From the NCBI GenBank assembly GCA_965153455.1, contig OZ234495.1:19712875-19776874 (forward strand): a stretch of DNA of 64,000 nt. Reading direction: 5' to 3'. This DNA is from Sphagnum compactum. Lineage: Eukaryota > Bryophyta > Sphagnopsida > Sphagnales. The notes beneath the pieces were generated by a model. The model saw only the letters and a list, made by a program, of their open reading frames with translations, had not been told where the DNA came from and did no database searches. The position numbers and the translations under genes are program-made. Of this stretch, positions 12,060 through 23,111 are shown in pieces (position 1 is the stretch's first letter; every line of letters begins with the position of its first letter).

Positions 12060-12240
12060 TACTTACTTCCCCAACCTACTTATCTGCCTAGTTAAGTAGG
12101 TGCCTAGTTTGAGCCCACCTAGGTTGACCTATGTACCTACCTACCTACCTACCTTTTTACCTAAGTAGGTAGGTAGGTATTTAGCTTAAGTTTGTAAGCA
12201 CCTACTTATGTACCTACTTAGGTACTTACCAACCTAATGT
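12060..12240. repeat. CCTA/TAGG simple-repeat palindrome
   Basis: A run of CCTA units (about 12,136-12,155) is followed after a short TTTTTACC spacer by complementary TAGG units (about 12,164-12,180). Further ACCTACTTA and TAAGTAGGT words lie on both sides. The strand can fold into a long hairpin. A shorter form is at the right edge of the window in copy C. Confidence 0.8.
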
Positions 12241-12649
12241 TAATATTTGTATTAAATTCAAATTTAAAAATGTCACGTGGCATATTTACATTGGGCCACA
12301 TGTCATAATATAAATCATCCAAACATGTGAATTGAACATCTCAAATTAATAATAATATTATTTGTTTTAAATAATAAAATATTGGGACACATGGCAACAC
12401 ATCATTTGCCCTCAATGGTGACCAAAATAGTTGCATCTTAGTCGCATGTGACAATACGTATACAATGGAATCAAAGGATGAACTTGTATTTGTTGATTTT
12501 TTTCTTTCATTCAATACCCCTTGTCGTTTGCGACTAATATTGCAAGCGACTTGCCCAATGTGACTAAGGGGATTTTAATTGCAAATGTTGCTTGCAACTA
12601 AAATTTAGTTGCAAAGTTTACTTGAAAATATTTATTTTTCTTCTAGTGA

Positions 12650-13490
12650 AAGGGAGTCACGTCGTCACGTGAAAAAGAATGAAACAATTCAATGAAAACA
12701 AAAGACATAAAGACATCTTAATATTGAGCGAGAGTGTCAAGAACTTCATGCTCCTCTTTCACAATCTTGACAATAAAACCTATGGTTCTTGGTGTGAGAA
12801 TGGTGTGTTGAGAGTTATGATTCAAACTATCACCAATAATGCAATAACGGCCAAAGCTAACCACCCATTGGCACCTTTGAAAGGAAATGGTACGAATTTG
12901 GTACATTGAACTCGAAACCAAGTTATTAAAGTCATACAAGATGTCCTTGGATATATGTTAAGAACTTGGCTAAAAAATAAACATAATGCGCAAACACTAT
13001 TTAGAAACAAAGGTTGTCCTTGAATCGTCAACGATGATGGTGAGGTCTAAACAACTAGTAACATGAAATGCTACCATGTTAACAGGTGCACAAGGATGGG
13101 ACTGAAAGAATTGAAAGCAAAAATGAAGGAACAAGAAGAAGAACAGCAAACATGAAATCAAACGAAGGGCATGAATTGGAGTGATTTAGAAGATGAGAAG
13201 GAGGAACCCTAGAAATATGATCTAGCCAAATCTGGGTTGTTTCTTGCATTGACAAGATCCTGCCAGGGATCCCAGCCACTGTCAGTCACTCTATGGACCA
13301 AAGCATTTCAAGACCAGACATGCATACATAATGACCACTATGCCTTTGTCATAAACCTGACAATGAAGCTGTCAAAGTGTGCATACAAGCAGTTCAAGGT
13401 CACAATGAATTCCAACCATCACCTTCTTGCTTATAAGAGACAATGGGTGTATTATGAACCTGGTTTACAAAGCAAATGAAGTCACACCTG
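12650..13490. other. Intergenic, no gene recognised
   Basis: Minus-strand frames at 12718-12939, 12822-13031 and 13079-13279 show no known domain and have no convincing splice context. The sequence is unique in the window. It lies between the end of the duplicated block and the Clp pseudogene. Confidence 0.5.
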
Positions 13491-15085
13491 TAAGTACGTG
13501 ATGGTCATTCAGATGACCAGCTTCAAAAACTTGGAGGATATTGAAGGCATCAGGGTGATCTTTCTCAATCTCATCTATTAAACTTTCAGAATTAGAGTGA
13601 GGGGTTTTTGATGGACTGCATCAGTGAGAGCTCTTCCATCACCATAACCCACATAACCTGGTGGGGAACCAATGAACTTACTCACACTATGCCTCTCCAT
13701 GTATTCACTTTCATGTCCAATTGTATCATAGCCTTTTCTTGCCATTCCACACAAACTTTTCAGAACCAGAGAAATACTCAACACTACATATTCCCAGAAA
13801 TTACTTACATCATATTGTTTCCACAGCAGCAAACTGTGTCCTATTTGAAACAAGCTCTTTGCATTATTGTCACAACAGCCAATAAAAGAAAATATTGGAA
13901 TCTAACATAAAAATGACAAACCCAACCAAATTCTACAAAAGTACCATATACTCACAGAACCAAAGTAATGCTTGGCTAAAGCCTTAATGAGCTCAATTTT
14001 TTCAACACCAGTAGGTCCACAGAAAAGCATGGCTGCAATGGGGTGAGGGAGTCTTGAGACCCATATGAGCCCTTTGGACTGCATGTGCAATTGCATTCAC
14101 AACAGCATCATGGCCTATAAAGCATGTGCACAAAATCTTCTCCAAGTTTTGTTAACTTGTTTTGTTCATCTGCCATCAGTTGCTCAACTGTGATTCTAGA
14201 CCACATCGTTGCAACTGCCACTATCTCTACTGGTCCCACAACCACTAGTCTGTACCCATAACAATCATGGCAACAAAGTTTAGGACCTCACACCATATGC
14301 ATAGACAATCACAACTATCATACTGAAATGTCAAAAAAGTTATACCTCAAAAAAGTCTTGTGCTAATTGCAGGGTGGAGAAAAATGGTGGCTTCACCAGA
14401 GTGAGATTCTTTGCAACATGCAACAGCACACTACAACATACAGTACCAGAACACAAGTTATGGGTTATGTGTTGCCACTATTGGGCAAGAAATAAACCCA
14501 TCATCCCCTTCACCTAATTGTAAAAACAAAGTACAACTAGAGAGTTTGAGTCAACATTTGCAAGCAACAAAGACACACCCCCCTCTCCATTTCATTGTCA
14601 CCAAACCTCTAGACCTCAAAGGGTTGAACTGAAACTACTTCAAGAAAAGGAACCGCACACTACAGTTGAACACATGAAGGACATAGCCATTAGCAAATTC
14701 ATAATCATCCGAGGAGGCTGCAGAAGTTACCATGTCCTCTAATATGTACTCCATGCTACCAGTTGCATTCACAAAAGCCTGACAGCATGTCTTTAATCAG
14801 TGAACTGCAAAACCAACAGAAAAAAACCCATTATAATCTAGTTGCCAGATGTTTTGAATCTCCACAACGGGACTGACAGCTTCCTGAGAAGCCTGTACAA
14901 CATGAATCTCCTGCCAGTATTCTATGGGTCTGGTGCTCCTTCCTCTCCCTAATGCATTTATGTGGGCCTAGCTACCAGATTCATCAAACAAATCAATTGC
15001 CTTGTTAGGAAGGGATCAGTCAGGAATATACCAAGCTGACAAATACCCTGCAGCCTCCACTGCTTTAGTTGTAATGTCACACTTA
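13490..15085 (-). pseudogene. ClpD/ERD1-like Hsp100 ATPase pseudogene
   Basis: Reading from high to low coordinates, recognisable pieces of a chloroplast Clp ATPase follow in the right order. They are EAAGYLSAWYIPD, a stop, then NKAIDLFDESGS (about 15,060-14,960); EYWQEIHVVQASQEAV (about 14,900); W-x-RITVEQLMADEQNKLTKL (about 14,190); IAAMLFCGPTGV, where the Walker A GKS/GKT has become EKI (about 14,040); ALAKHYFGS (about 13,970); AMIQLDM then, after a frameshift, [20 protein letters not shown] (about 13,700); and, after another frameshift, DEIEKDHPDAFNILQ (about 13,540). IAAMLFCGPTG and EYWQEI point to ClpD/ERD1 rather than ClpC. Intron-like gaps with GTGAGT donors remain, so this is a decayed genomic copy rather than a retrocopy. 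Confidence 0.85.
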
Positions 15086-15289
15086 TGGTGCTCCTTGTAT
15101 CCACTTCTCGGCCCCACCAAAATCTTCACAGAATCCTCCAATTTAGGACTTCAATGTGCCCATTTAAAGCTTTCCAGAGCCCATTCGTAGTTCTTAAACC
15201 CCTCCAATTGCAGGATTCACAAAGATTTTTGTTGAGTTGGGTATTACAGCTGGAAATATTTCCTACACCAAGACCATCAGTCAGATCAA

Positions 15290-15980
15290 GGTACTGCCTT
15301 ACTGATATCATATTGTCTAGAAAAGGCAAGGTAATGGATCCTAAGAAGGTTGAAGCCTTAGTAAACATTCTAGTACCTACTAACCCCTAAGAGATCCAAG
15401 TTTTTAATAAAATGGCCCAATTTTATAAGTGTTTTATTAAAAAAATTGCTTCAATCATGTCACCTATCACTAAGGTGTTCAAAAAGTCTAAAGTCTTTGA
15501 ATGGACTGAAGAATGCCAAAATGCTTGGGGGGAGATTAAGAATCGGTATATATAAGCCAATATTTTGATCAACCCAAATTGGGAGCTTGAATTTCATGTT
15601 CATACATATGCACCTTAATTAGCAGTAAAAACCATACTAACACAAAACCCTACTGGTAAGTTTGATCAACCGGTTATGTATGCCTAGAGATTGTTAAACT
15701 TAGCTAAGTGCAACTATACTACTACTGAGAGATAAGCCTTGGTTATGGTCTATGCTTTGCAAAAATTTAGACATTATTTATTGGGTAACCAATTTATATT
15801 TTATGTTGACCACATGGCCCTAATGTACTTAGTTAATGAACCACAAGTTTCTAGCATAATAATTAGACGGTTACTGTTATTTTTGGAATATGACTTCATT
15901 TTTATTTAGAAGCTTGGTAGATCCCATTTGATGGCAGATGCATTAAATAGATTGCCCAATCAAGTAAAACTAGTTGGTGT
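15290..15980 (+). mobile_element. Ty3/gypsy retrotransposon relic (end of RT plus RNase H)
   Basis: One frame, broken by several stops, reads VMDPKKVEALVNI, then EIQVFNKMAQFYKCFIKK and KVFEWTEECQNAW. These are the end of reverse transcriptase and the connection region. It is followed by RNase H-like pieces LEFHVHTYAP, FRHYLLGNQFIFYVDH and HLMADALNRLPNQ. The order and spacing are those of a gypsy polyprotein. LTRs are not recognised, and the downstream 16,000-17,300 stretch may be its remains. Confidence 0.85.
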
Positions 15981-18900
15981 ACCTAATTAGACCACTAATG
16001 TTCACTTGTTCATTTTATCGCCAGAGTGGTTACATAGTGTTTATGACTACATGTTAGAGGGAATGATGCCAAAAAGATTTACAACTTCACAATGACAATA
16101 TTCAATTAAGCCTTGATCTTGGCAAAGATTTTTAAATATTTATTTTTTCCACAAAAGAATAGTCCACAGAAACCACAAACTAGGGTAAGAGAACTAGATA
16201 GGAAATGTAGGTAGCATTGGAGAACAAAAAAAAAGTTACAACAAAATTTCCAAGGAATGTTTTAAAGAGGAAGAATAGATTTGAAGAAGGTGGAACCTTA
16301 GGGTTAGTGATGCACCCTTAAATTCCTTGAAAGATTCAAATGCGAGTCTGAAGGTGAGAACAACGGAAGAAAAAGGAATTGGGGTATGTCCCTAATTCGT
16401 AGCATTTCGGGGGTAAAAAGGCCATGTTGGAGCTCTAGGATGGGATTAAGATGAATTCACAAACAAGAGTTCATGATGAGATCAACCTGCACATCAAGAA
16501 AAGATGGCGGTTAGTGTAAGTTGAATGGAAGTGGTGTAGTGGATTTATTAGGGACAATTTTAAGCAGAAGCTTTACCTGGCCTACAACCTTTGAGAGGAG
16601 GCACCGCTCCCCTCCCTATAGTATATTCTATGCCTCTCCATAGGGACTACATCCAAATGTCACTTTTCTTCGGGACTCCTTAGTGAAAGTCCCACAACTT
16701 GGACTATTGTTGTCCCAAAATTTTGGCCGTTCATATCTTTCTCAAATCAAGTCTATTTTGAAAATGCAAGGGCAATATGTTATAGCACTCAAAAAGACCT
16801 TTCCAATGGTGTATAACACGCTTTAATAAGACCTCATTTGTCCCCTGCTTTCTAGGGATTTGTGGTCAGAAGTCAAATTTCCAATTTGATTCTTGCCCCT
16901 TCTTTTGATCATAACTCATGCAAATTAGGTCTAAATGAACAATTCAAGGGCACTTTAAGCATATACGCTTCAAGACCTTTCTAATGGTGTCTTGGGGGTT
17001 TGTTTTCCGTTTCAACCAAGGCTTTGAACATTTGCAACTCCCGCACGAGTGTAGTTCCCATTTGACAATCACAAATTAGAAATGAAACATTAAAACATAT
17101 GAAAGTTGTTGAAGGATAATGTTGTACTTATATGTCTTCATTTGCCTTTCCCCTAAACTTGCCTGGTAGCCCTAGTCTTAGAGTTTCTAATTTATGTCTT
17201 TGTAAACATAGAAACCTTTTGAGCAATAAGGCATTTATCATGTGACTTTTTTATTGTTTTCTTCAAAGGGCTCTCAATAGTTTGATCATTTAGAGGAGAC
17301 TTGTCAAATGGTCCTTTACTAAAAGTGCCCATACATTCTTTGTCTTCATCCTCAACTAAGAAGGCCAAGTCTTCTTTTAGTTCTTATCGCATCTGGTGTA
17401 ACAAGTTTTGTGTGCTGCCTGGTTTAGAGCGTTCGCTTTCTTGCTTGTCTTCAATCCCTTGTCAATTTTTTTTTTTGTTTTTGTTTTTGTTAGTGTGTAG
17501 AAATTTTGGTGTGCACAAGTTCTGGACATAGGCTTGATACCAAGCTTGTTGTTATCTCTTGAACAACTCTTCTGAGATGAATCGCTTGGTATTGCATCTT
17601 TTTATTTTCAGACACAAGCTTCTCTTTCTCTATTTCATGCTCTACTTTGACTTTTAACAATTTTCCATGAAGTTCTACCAATGAAACTAGCAACTCTTCA
17701 TCTCCAACCACACCTCCACCATTATGCACGGAAATTTTCAACTTTGCAATCAAATAGATTGTTTATCCCAATTTTTTTCCACGTTTGATTTGATGAGTGT
17801 TAACGACGCTCACTTCTCCTAACTCTCGTTCAAAAATCATTTTGCAAAGCTCATTTTGCAAATGCTTGTTTACTAGCTCTCAAGAGCTCAATGATCTATA
17901 GGTGATCAAGATGTAAGGACTTTTGTCTCCTTTGTGGTCCCTCTTGATAATTGCCATTTGCTTACTAGGTCCAACACCAAAAGCCATTCAATTGCAAGTA
18001 TTAAGCTAGAAGTAGTGCCACAAGTAGGTGGCCTCCAATTCAGCATTGCAATTAGATGCTCTAATTGCCATTATCAAGCAAGTTTGAAGGATTCTACTGA
18101 TGAGACTCCATCTCCAAAGCCATGACTAGATCTCTCCCCTAATCATAAACACAAGAAAGCTGATCATGTGAAGAAAAGTTTGAGCTTGGCTATTGTTGTT
18201 CGAGAAAAACTTGAAGACAACAATGGTTTAAATGAAAAACCCCCCAAGTTGGCTACAATGGGTAGATTAAATTGCAAGGAAAAATCTGACACTAACATTT
18301 GCACAAAAATACAATTCCAAGCAAAGAGCTTTAAGGATTTTTTTTTTGTTTTCAAATTCAAAGGGTCAAGTTAGGTTTTCAATTCTTGATTCTTGAAATT
18401 ATAAGTTTTGTGCCCAAGGGGGCAGGTTTTACAGGAATAGGGGACCCCACCTCTCCCTCCCCCAAGGCCAAAACACCAAACTAAGAGTCTACAGGGCTGC
18501 AAGCTGAGAGAGGGTCTGGGGAATGTGCCCACTTTTCGCATATTAAACCCTGCTGTGATTTCTTTACTGTATCTTGAGAGCACATTACCCCAGTTTTATA
18601 TGAATTTTTTGTTTGTAGCCAAAGTGGTGATCATCCTTAGGAGGATTTAGCCATAAACCAGATATTTACAAAGTTCAAATCATCTTTCAGAGTTTTTGGC
18701 TCCACATTTTAAACCAAACATAGAAATCTGGCGATTTTGACTATTTTTCCCTATCACTTCTAGCAATTAAAAAGCTCAAAAACACTTCATTTATAAAATT
18801 TTAATTTCACTTTACGATGGAATTTCGTCCATAAAAAAAGCTGGTCATTGGCTAGTTGTTGAATATTTCATTAATTTTCAGAAACCGAATTTGACACCCA

Positions 18901-18990
18901 TTTTAGAATTCTAAAATATTCACCACACATTAAATACAACATTCTTCCAGAAGCCTCTGCACGTTGCTCCCACCCAAAACGGGTCTGACT
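15980..18990. other. Gene-poor stretch, possible retrotransposon remains
   Basis: No intact gene is seen. The part at about 16,720-17,000 contains repeated phrases such as CATATCTTTCTCAAATCAAGTC and CATAACTCATGCAAATTAGGTC, each about 80-100 bases before ACCTTTCyAATGGTGT. This pattern resembles the internal repeats at 37,440-37,750 and suggests untranslated parts of LTR elements. At 17,490-17,753 on the minus strand an 87-codon frame encodes a heptad-like EIEKEKLVSENKKM segment, perhaps a coiled-coil exon fragment, without further support. Confidence 0.4.
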
Positions 18991-18997
18991 TCCATAA

Positions 18998-19091
18998 GTT
19001 CACAATACTCAACACTATGTCCTGAGGTTCGCAACACTCAACACTATGTGGGGGGGGGGGGGTGGGGGGGTTCACAATTCAACACTATGTC
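18998..19091. repeat. Short tandem repeat with a G13-T-G7 tract
   Basis: The phrase TTCACAAyaCTCAACACTATGT occurs three times. The second copy is followed by thirteen G, one T and seven G (19050-19070). The tract could form a quadruplex and is also a typical place for sequencing length errors. Confidence 0.8.
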
Positions 19092-19239
19092 GGGGGACTC
19101 CAGAGCCATCTCCGAAAAGCATGACCAACAAGTTCCAAAAAATCAATGTAGGCTCACACATTTTCTAATCAATTTTGAATTGACCCATGTACCTACTATG
19201 ATATCTTTTCCTATTCTTCTGGGGGAGGTTTTGGAAAAA

Positions 19240-19785
19240 AGCCTGACCATATTTCTCTCTTTCCTTTCCATGATTCCTGCACACGGTATCATGGGGAAAG
19301 AAGGAAATTAAATATGAGGCAGGGTTTTCTGTACTGTAAAGGTTTTTGAAAAAATGGAATGTCCCGGCATTTTTTTCTCTCTTCTTTCCACGATACCAGC
19401 ACGGTATCATTGGGAAAAAAGGAAACTAAATAAGAGGCAGGGTTTTACTGACTGACTGTAAAGGTTTTGAAAATGGAATACTGGACCATATTTTCCTCTT
19501 TTCTTTCCATGATACCTGCACGGTATCATTGGGAAAAAAGGAAATTAAATCTGAGGCAGGGTTTTACTTAGTGTAAAGGTTTTGAAAATGAGAATGCCTG
19601 ACCATATTTTTCTCTCTTCGTTCCATGACACCTGCAGGGTATCAAGGGGGAAAAAGGAAATTAAATATGATGCAGGGTTTTACTTAGTGTAAAGGTTTTG
19701 AAAAAGGGCATGCCTGAACATATTTTTTCTCTTTCTTTTCCATGATACCTGCCTGGGGAAAATAAATATGACGCAGGGCTTACTT
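19240..19785. repeat. Tandem array, about 117-bp units, 4.5 copies, each with a palindrome
   Basis: Units begin near 19,246, 19,368, 19,487, 19,603 and 19,720. Each carries TTTCTCTCTT-CTTTCCATGATACC, then a TGCAC-like loop and GGTATCA, then GGGAAAAAAGGAAATTAAAT, GAGGCAGGGTTTTACT and GTAAAGGTTTTGAAAATG. GATACC and GGTATC can pair as a hairpin stem. The last copy is truncated. Confidence 0.9.
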
Positions 19786-19887
19786 CCGGTTAAGCGCCTG
19801 CAAGCTTCACCTACGACTTTCTGCATGCAGCCCCTTATTGTGGCAATTACAGAGTCCTACTTAAATCGGTTTCACTTTTCCAGCCAC

Positions 19888-20085
19888 GTGAAAGAGATTT
19901 TGATTGAAATGCCAACCATGTACCCTAAACCCCCACTTAGTTGATCAATAGGTGGTGAAAGAGGCTTTTGGTTGAAGCGCGTACCGTGTACATACCGCCA
20001 TTTACTAGATCAGTAGGTGATGAAAGAGGTTTTTGTTTGAAATACGTATCGTGTACATACCGTCACTTAGTTGATCAGTAGGTCT
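19888..20085. repeat. Tandem array, about 66-bp units, 3 copies
   Basis: Units start at 19,888, 19,955 and 20,020 with (G/A)TGAAAGAG-TTTTG. They continue through a GTACCGTGTACATACCG-like middle and end in GATCAGTAGGT. Nothing suggests coding. Confidence 0.85.
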
Positions 20086-22600
20086 TTGTATATTAAAACA
20101 ATAAAACATAGATCCAAGTCAAGAATCTGCATCAGTTCAACGAGATGCCCAAAACCTCAAAGTTTTGTATACTCCACTCTTCCAAGAACTTAATTCCAAA
20201 ATGGGATTGACAGCGGACCCAACAATGATATAGGCCACAACTGCCAAGTTCTTCACAAGCCCAAGCGCCTGCCAATGTACAACCACATCTGTCTCAATCA
20301 ATGGGTCTGAACTGCAAATGTAAGGATACTTCCAAAGAGATTGCCAATTTGACTGGCATAGCCAAGGGGCTTTACACACCTAGCCCTGAGGTGTTTCCGC
20401 AAGGCACAGCATTCCTTAGTGAGAGCTATGCAACTGCTGAGGCTTCGCTAGATTCCCTTTAGAGACCCACAACATGCAAAAGGATTGCAAAGTCATTACC
20501 AAAGCAAAAAATGATATCCCCAAAGTTGCACTCGATGAAGTAGAAATGACATCATATCCTAAGATTCAGTCCATATAGCTGACTTTGCCTTTTAAGATCT
20601 CACCTTCACTTCCAATAAGAGAGTTAAGCCGTCACAAGTGAGAAAGAGTTGAGGCATATGTCAAGCAATTGAGCACCTATACAAGGCAACAATCAGCTTG
20701 ATGAGAAAATTAACATGCATGCTTGATTCACCCATCTGTGGCAATTTGCTCGCAAACATCCCAGACAGCCAGGCACAACTCTACACAAGTCTCAACTAAG
20801 ATAAAAATGCAAATACAACCAGCAACTAGTTTTGTTGCCCCATGTATGATCACCTTAATTGCCTACAATCATCTTAGCTCCATAGGTAGGTTCCTCTCTA
20901 TCTAGGTAGGTTTTATGTAGGTTTTATCATACATTTGGATATATGAAAATATGTGCCTTCCTTTCCTCATTGTACTCATGTCCTTAAAGACATACCAAGT
21001 TCAAACAAAAACTTCACCCACAGGAGTAAGTTGTCCCAAACCCAACATGCCATGATACAAATGATATATTCAGGGATCTTCAAATCGGATATTCTTCCAA
21101 TGAAACTATCCCAGCCTCTTTACATGCTAACATCACAGGGCTGATTATGTACTACTGCTGACAATGAAAGTCTCAAGCAGCTTCACAAACCATAACAATT
21201 GGGCACTATTGGAATTAAAAAGGTGACATTTTAAATTTCAATATCTTTCACAACAAACATCTTTCTTTAAACATAAAGTCTATTGTAAGTCATCATACTT
21301 GCATCCTAAGTAATCCACCCATTGTTGTGGTCCTCAGCTTATTTTAACCAGTTAATTAAACATTGTTGCTTACAATTTTCTTTAGGCACAACTTCTATTT
21401 GCTGCCATAATTCTAGAAAGTTTCATTTGTTTCCCATCGCCATAACTTGAATAGCTCGCAATTGCACACACTGGATCCAAGCATTGTATTCACCCCACAT
21501 TTGTTAATTGGGGTGTTCAAGATTTCAAATGCCATATCTACCTGCTACGTCAATTCTTGGCAGGAAGAAACATTTGTACAACTTGTGCACAATAAGAACC
21601 CTTCCTCTTGTAACATCATTTTATTGGAGACCATGCCCCAAATGTAAAGCCCAAGCCAGTCCATTCGAGGATGTTTTGTTTAGTCCCCCCCTTTGTAGGG
21701 TGAGACAACAGTTTCCTAAACCTTCTAGCAAACATGAACATTCTAATAATCAGTATAGTCCACGGGGTGGGTCGTAACAGGGAAGGCATTTGCATGTTAC
21801 AAATTGTTGATGCAACCTTCAATGCCTCCTCTTTGCTATGCATCCAAAGGAACTATGGCAGAAGGCCTTGTAGTAATGGGACAATAATGAATATTTGAAA
21901 CATTAGATGCTATACCCAAGTAATGCGCTCTAGGCGAGGAGCAACAAGGGCTTCCCAATCTTGCATTTTTTTTTCACATATTTTTCAACTTTCTGGGCCT
22001 TTTTTTCTTTCCATGTTGCATCCAAGGCCATGTTCATTTCAACGAGAAGTTGATGTTCAACATATTCAACCAGAGCTTGGAATTCTTCATCCACAATGGT
22101 CGGATTCTACACGCATTTGACACACATAGTGGTGGCATTCTTCACACTACTGATACGTTAGTTTAATTTCTGACCCAACACACAACAAGTTAGGAATTAC
22201 AACATTTCAAATTTGTATAAGAAATGCAAAGTGCAATTAAAAGTTAGGGTTTTTTGTTCATTTACTAATTTTACGAAGTTCCATGAAGACATGAAGACAT
22301 TTTCAACCCAATCCTCCCATTTGCTGCTTTCAAACTATCTATATTGTGCCAGCCGAATTTTGAATTTGTCGATTGTGTCCTTCTCCCAATTGTAATGTCA
22401 TAACATGTATGGCATCAACACAAACAAAACATGATTTTTTTTCAAAAAAGGTGGAGGAAGGGGAGGTGGATGCCATGCCATTACCACTTGTTGATTTGCT
22501 TCCAAACATGTTGTAGACAATGCCTCTTGATGTTCACCATCAATTTTGTCCATCTGGAGTTCTGTTGAGTTTAGGTAAAAACTTGTAGATTTTGGCACTA
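20086..22600. other. Gene-poor stretch
   Basis: An 80-codon minus-strand frame (20,137-20,379) contains a hydrophobic run around VVAYIIVGSAVNPILEL and could be a fragment of a membrane-protein gene, but no family is recognised. The other short frames here look random. No RNA gene or repeat array is seen. Confidence 0.35.
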
Positions 22601-22604
22601 CTCT

Positions 22605-23111
22605 TTAGGAGATTATGTTAACCAACCCATCTGCTACAAACTTAGAAATTTGTATAGATGGGATGTTACAAGGTATCATTGTAACTTGCCCCCCATCTTC
22701 TTCCACAATGGCTTCACTTGTGACTGTAGTAATAAACCGTCCATCCAATGTTTGGTCTTCAACTAGGGATATGAAATTTGGTGTTGATGTCTCACCACTC
22801 TTTTGTTCAATAATGTTGTTAAATAATGTCTCAACATCCCCTTCCACCTTTTTAATTTGTGGTTGGGAATGTTGTCTTCTAGATTTCCTAGCATCAAACC
22901 CTAACTTTTACCTTTTCAACCTCTCCTTGTCAGATCTAGTAAGCAATTCAACATCCTTAAAAACTCGCTTATGCATAGTTGAACATCCTTTTTGCTTGAC
23001 GTCAACAATGGCATCTTCATTTGATGTGTCAACTACAACCCTAAACCTATGATGTTTTGCATCAAACCTAGCAAGGGGTTGTAATCCAATAAGTGTTTTG
23101 AGCTGACACAC
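22605..23111 (-). pseudogene. Unassigned degraded protein gene
   Basis: Two minus-strand frames, 22,908-23,111 and 22,605-22,847, lie in the same phase separated by a stop codon after DKERLKR. Together they give an acidic, charged sequence of about 165 codons with no known motif. A further in-phase piece may lie upstream (KLMLIGEKGSLHLPSKT, about 23,190-23,240). The plus-strand 145-codon frame at 22,615-23,052 overlaps it. Neither strand gives a family match from memory; the minus reading is favoured by its charged, non-repetitive composition. Confidence 0.3.

Larger units (their letters stand above)
1..12200. repeat. Segmental duplication, copy A
   Basis: This block is repeated at 27,988-37,010 (copy B) and in part at 54,720-64,000 (copy C). 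The A-to-B offset is 27,987 at the left end and stays within a few bases through the first receptor exon. Introns and flanks look about 98-99% identical by eye. Copy A continues beyond the left window edge. A and C still match up to about 12,200, where C meets the right window edge, whereas B stops matching near 37,010. Confidence 0.95.
10210..12648. mobile_element. Possible non-autonomous DNA transposon containing an AT-rich island
   Basis: TTTGCAACTAAATTTT at 10226-10241 has its perfect 16-bp inverted complement at 12600-12615. The right end finishes with TTCTAGTG at 12641-12648, whose complement starts CACTAG, as in CACTA-type termini. A matching CACTAG is not seen at the left end. Short GCGACTA and GCAACTA motifs cluster near both ends, like subterminal repeats. 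No transposase is visible inside. Copy C carries the left part, so the sequence predates the duplication. Confidence 0.35.

Noticed and set aside
22615-23052. 145-codon plus-strand open frame
   Set aside because: It overlaps a more protein-like pair of minus-strand frames and is rich in Ser/Thr/Leu, as expected from an antisense reading.
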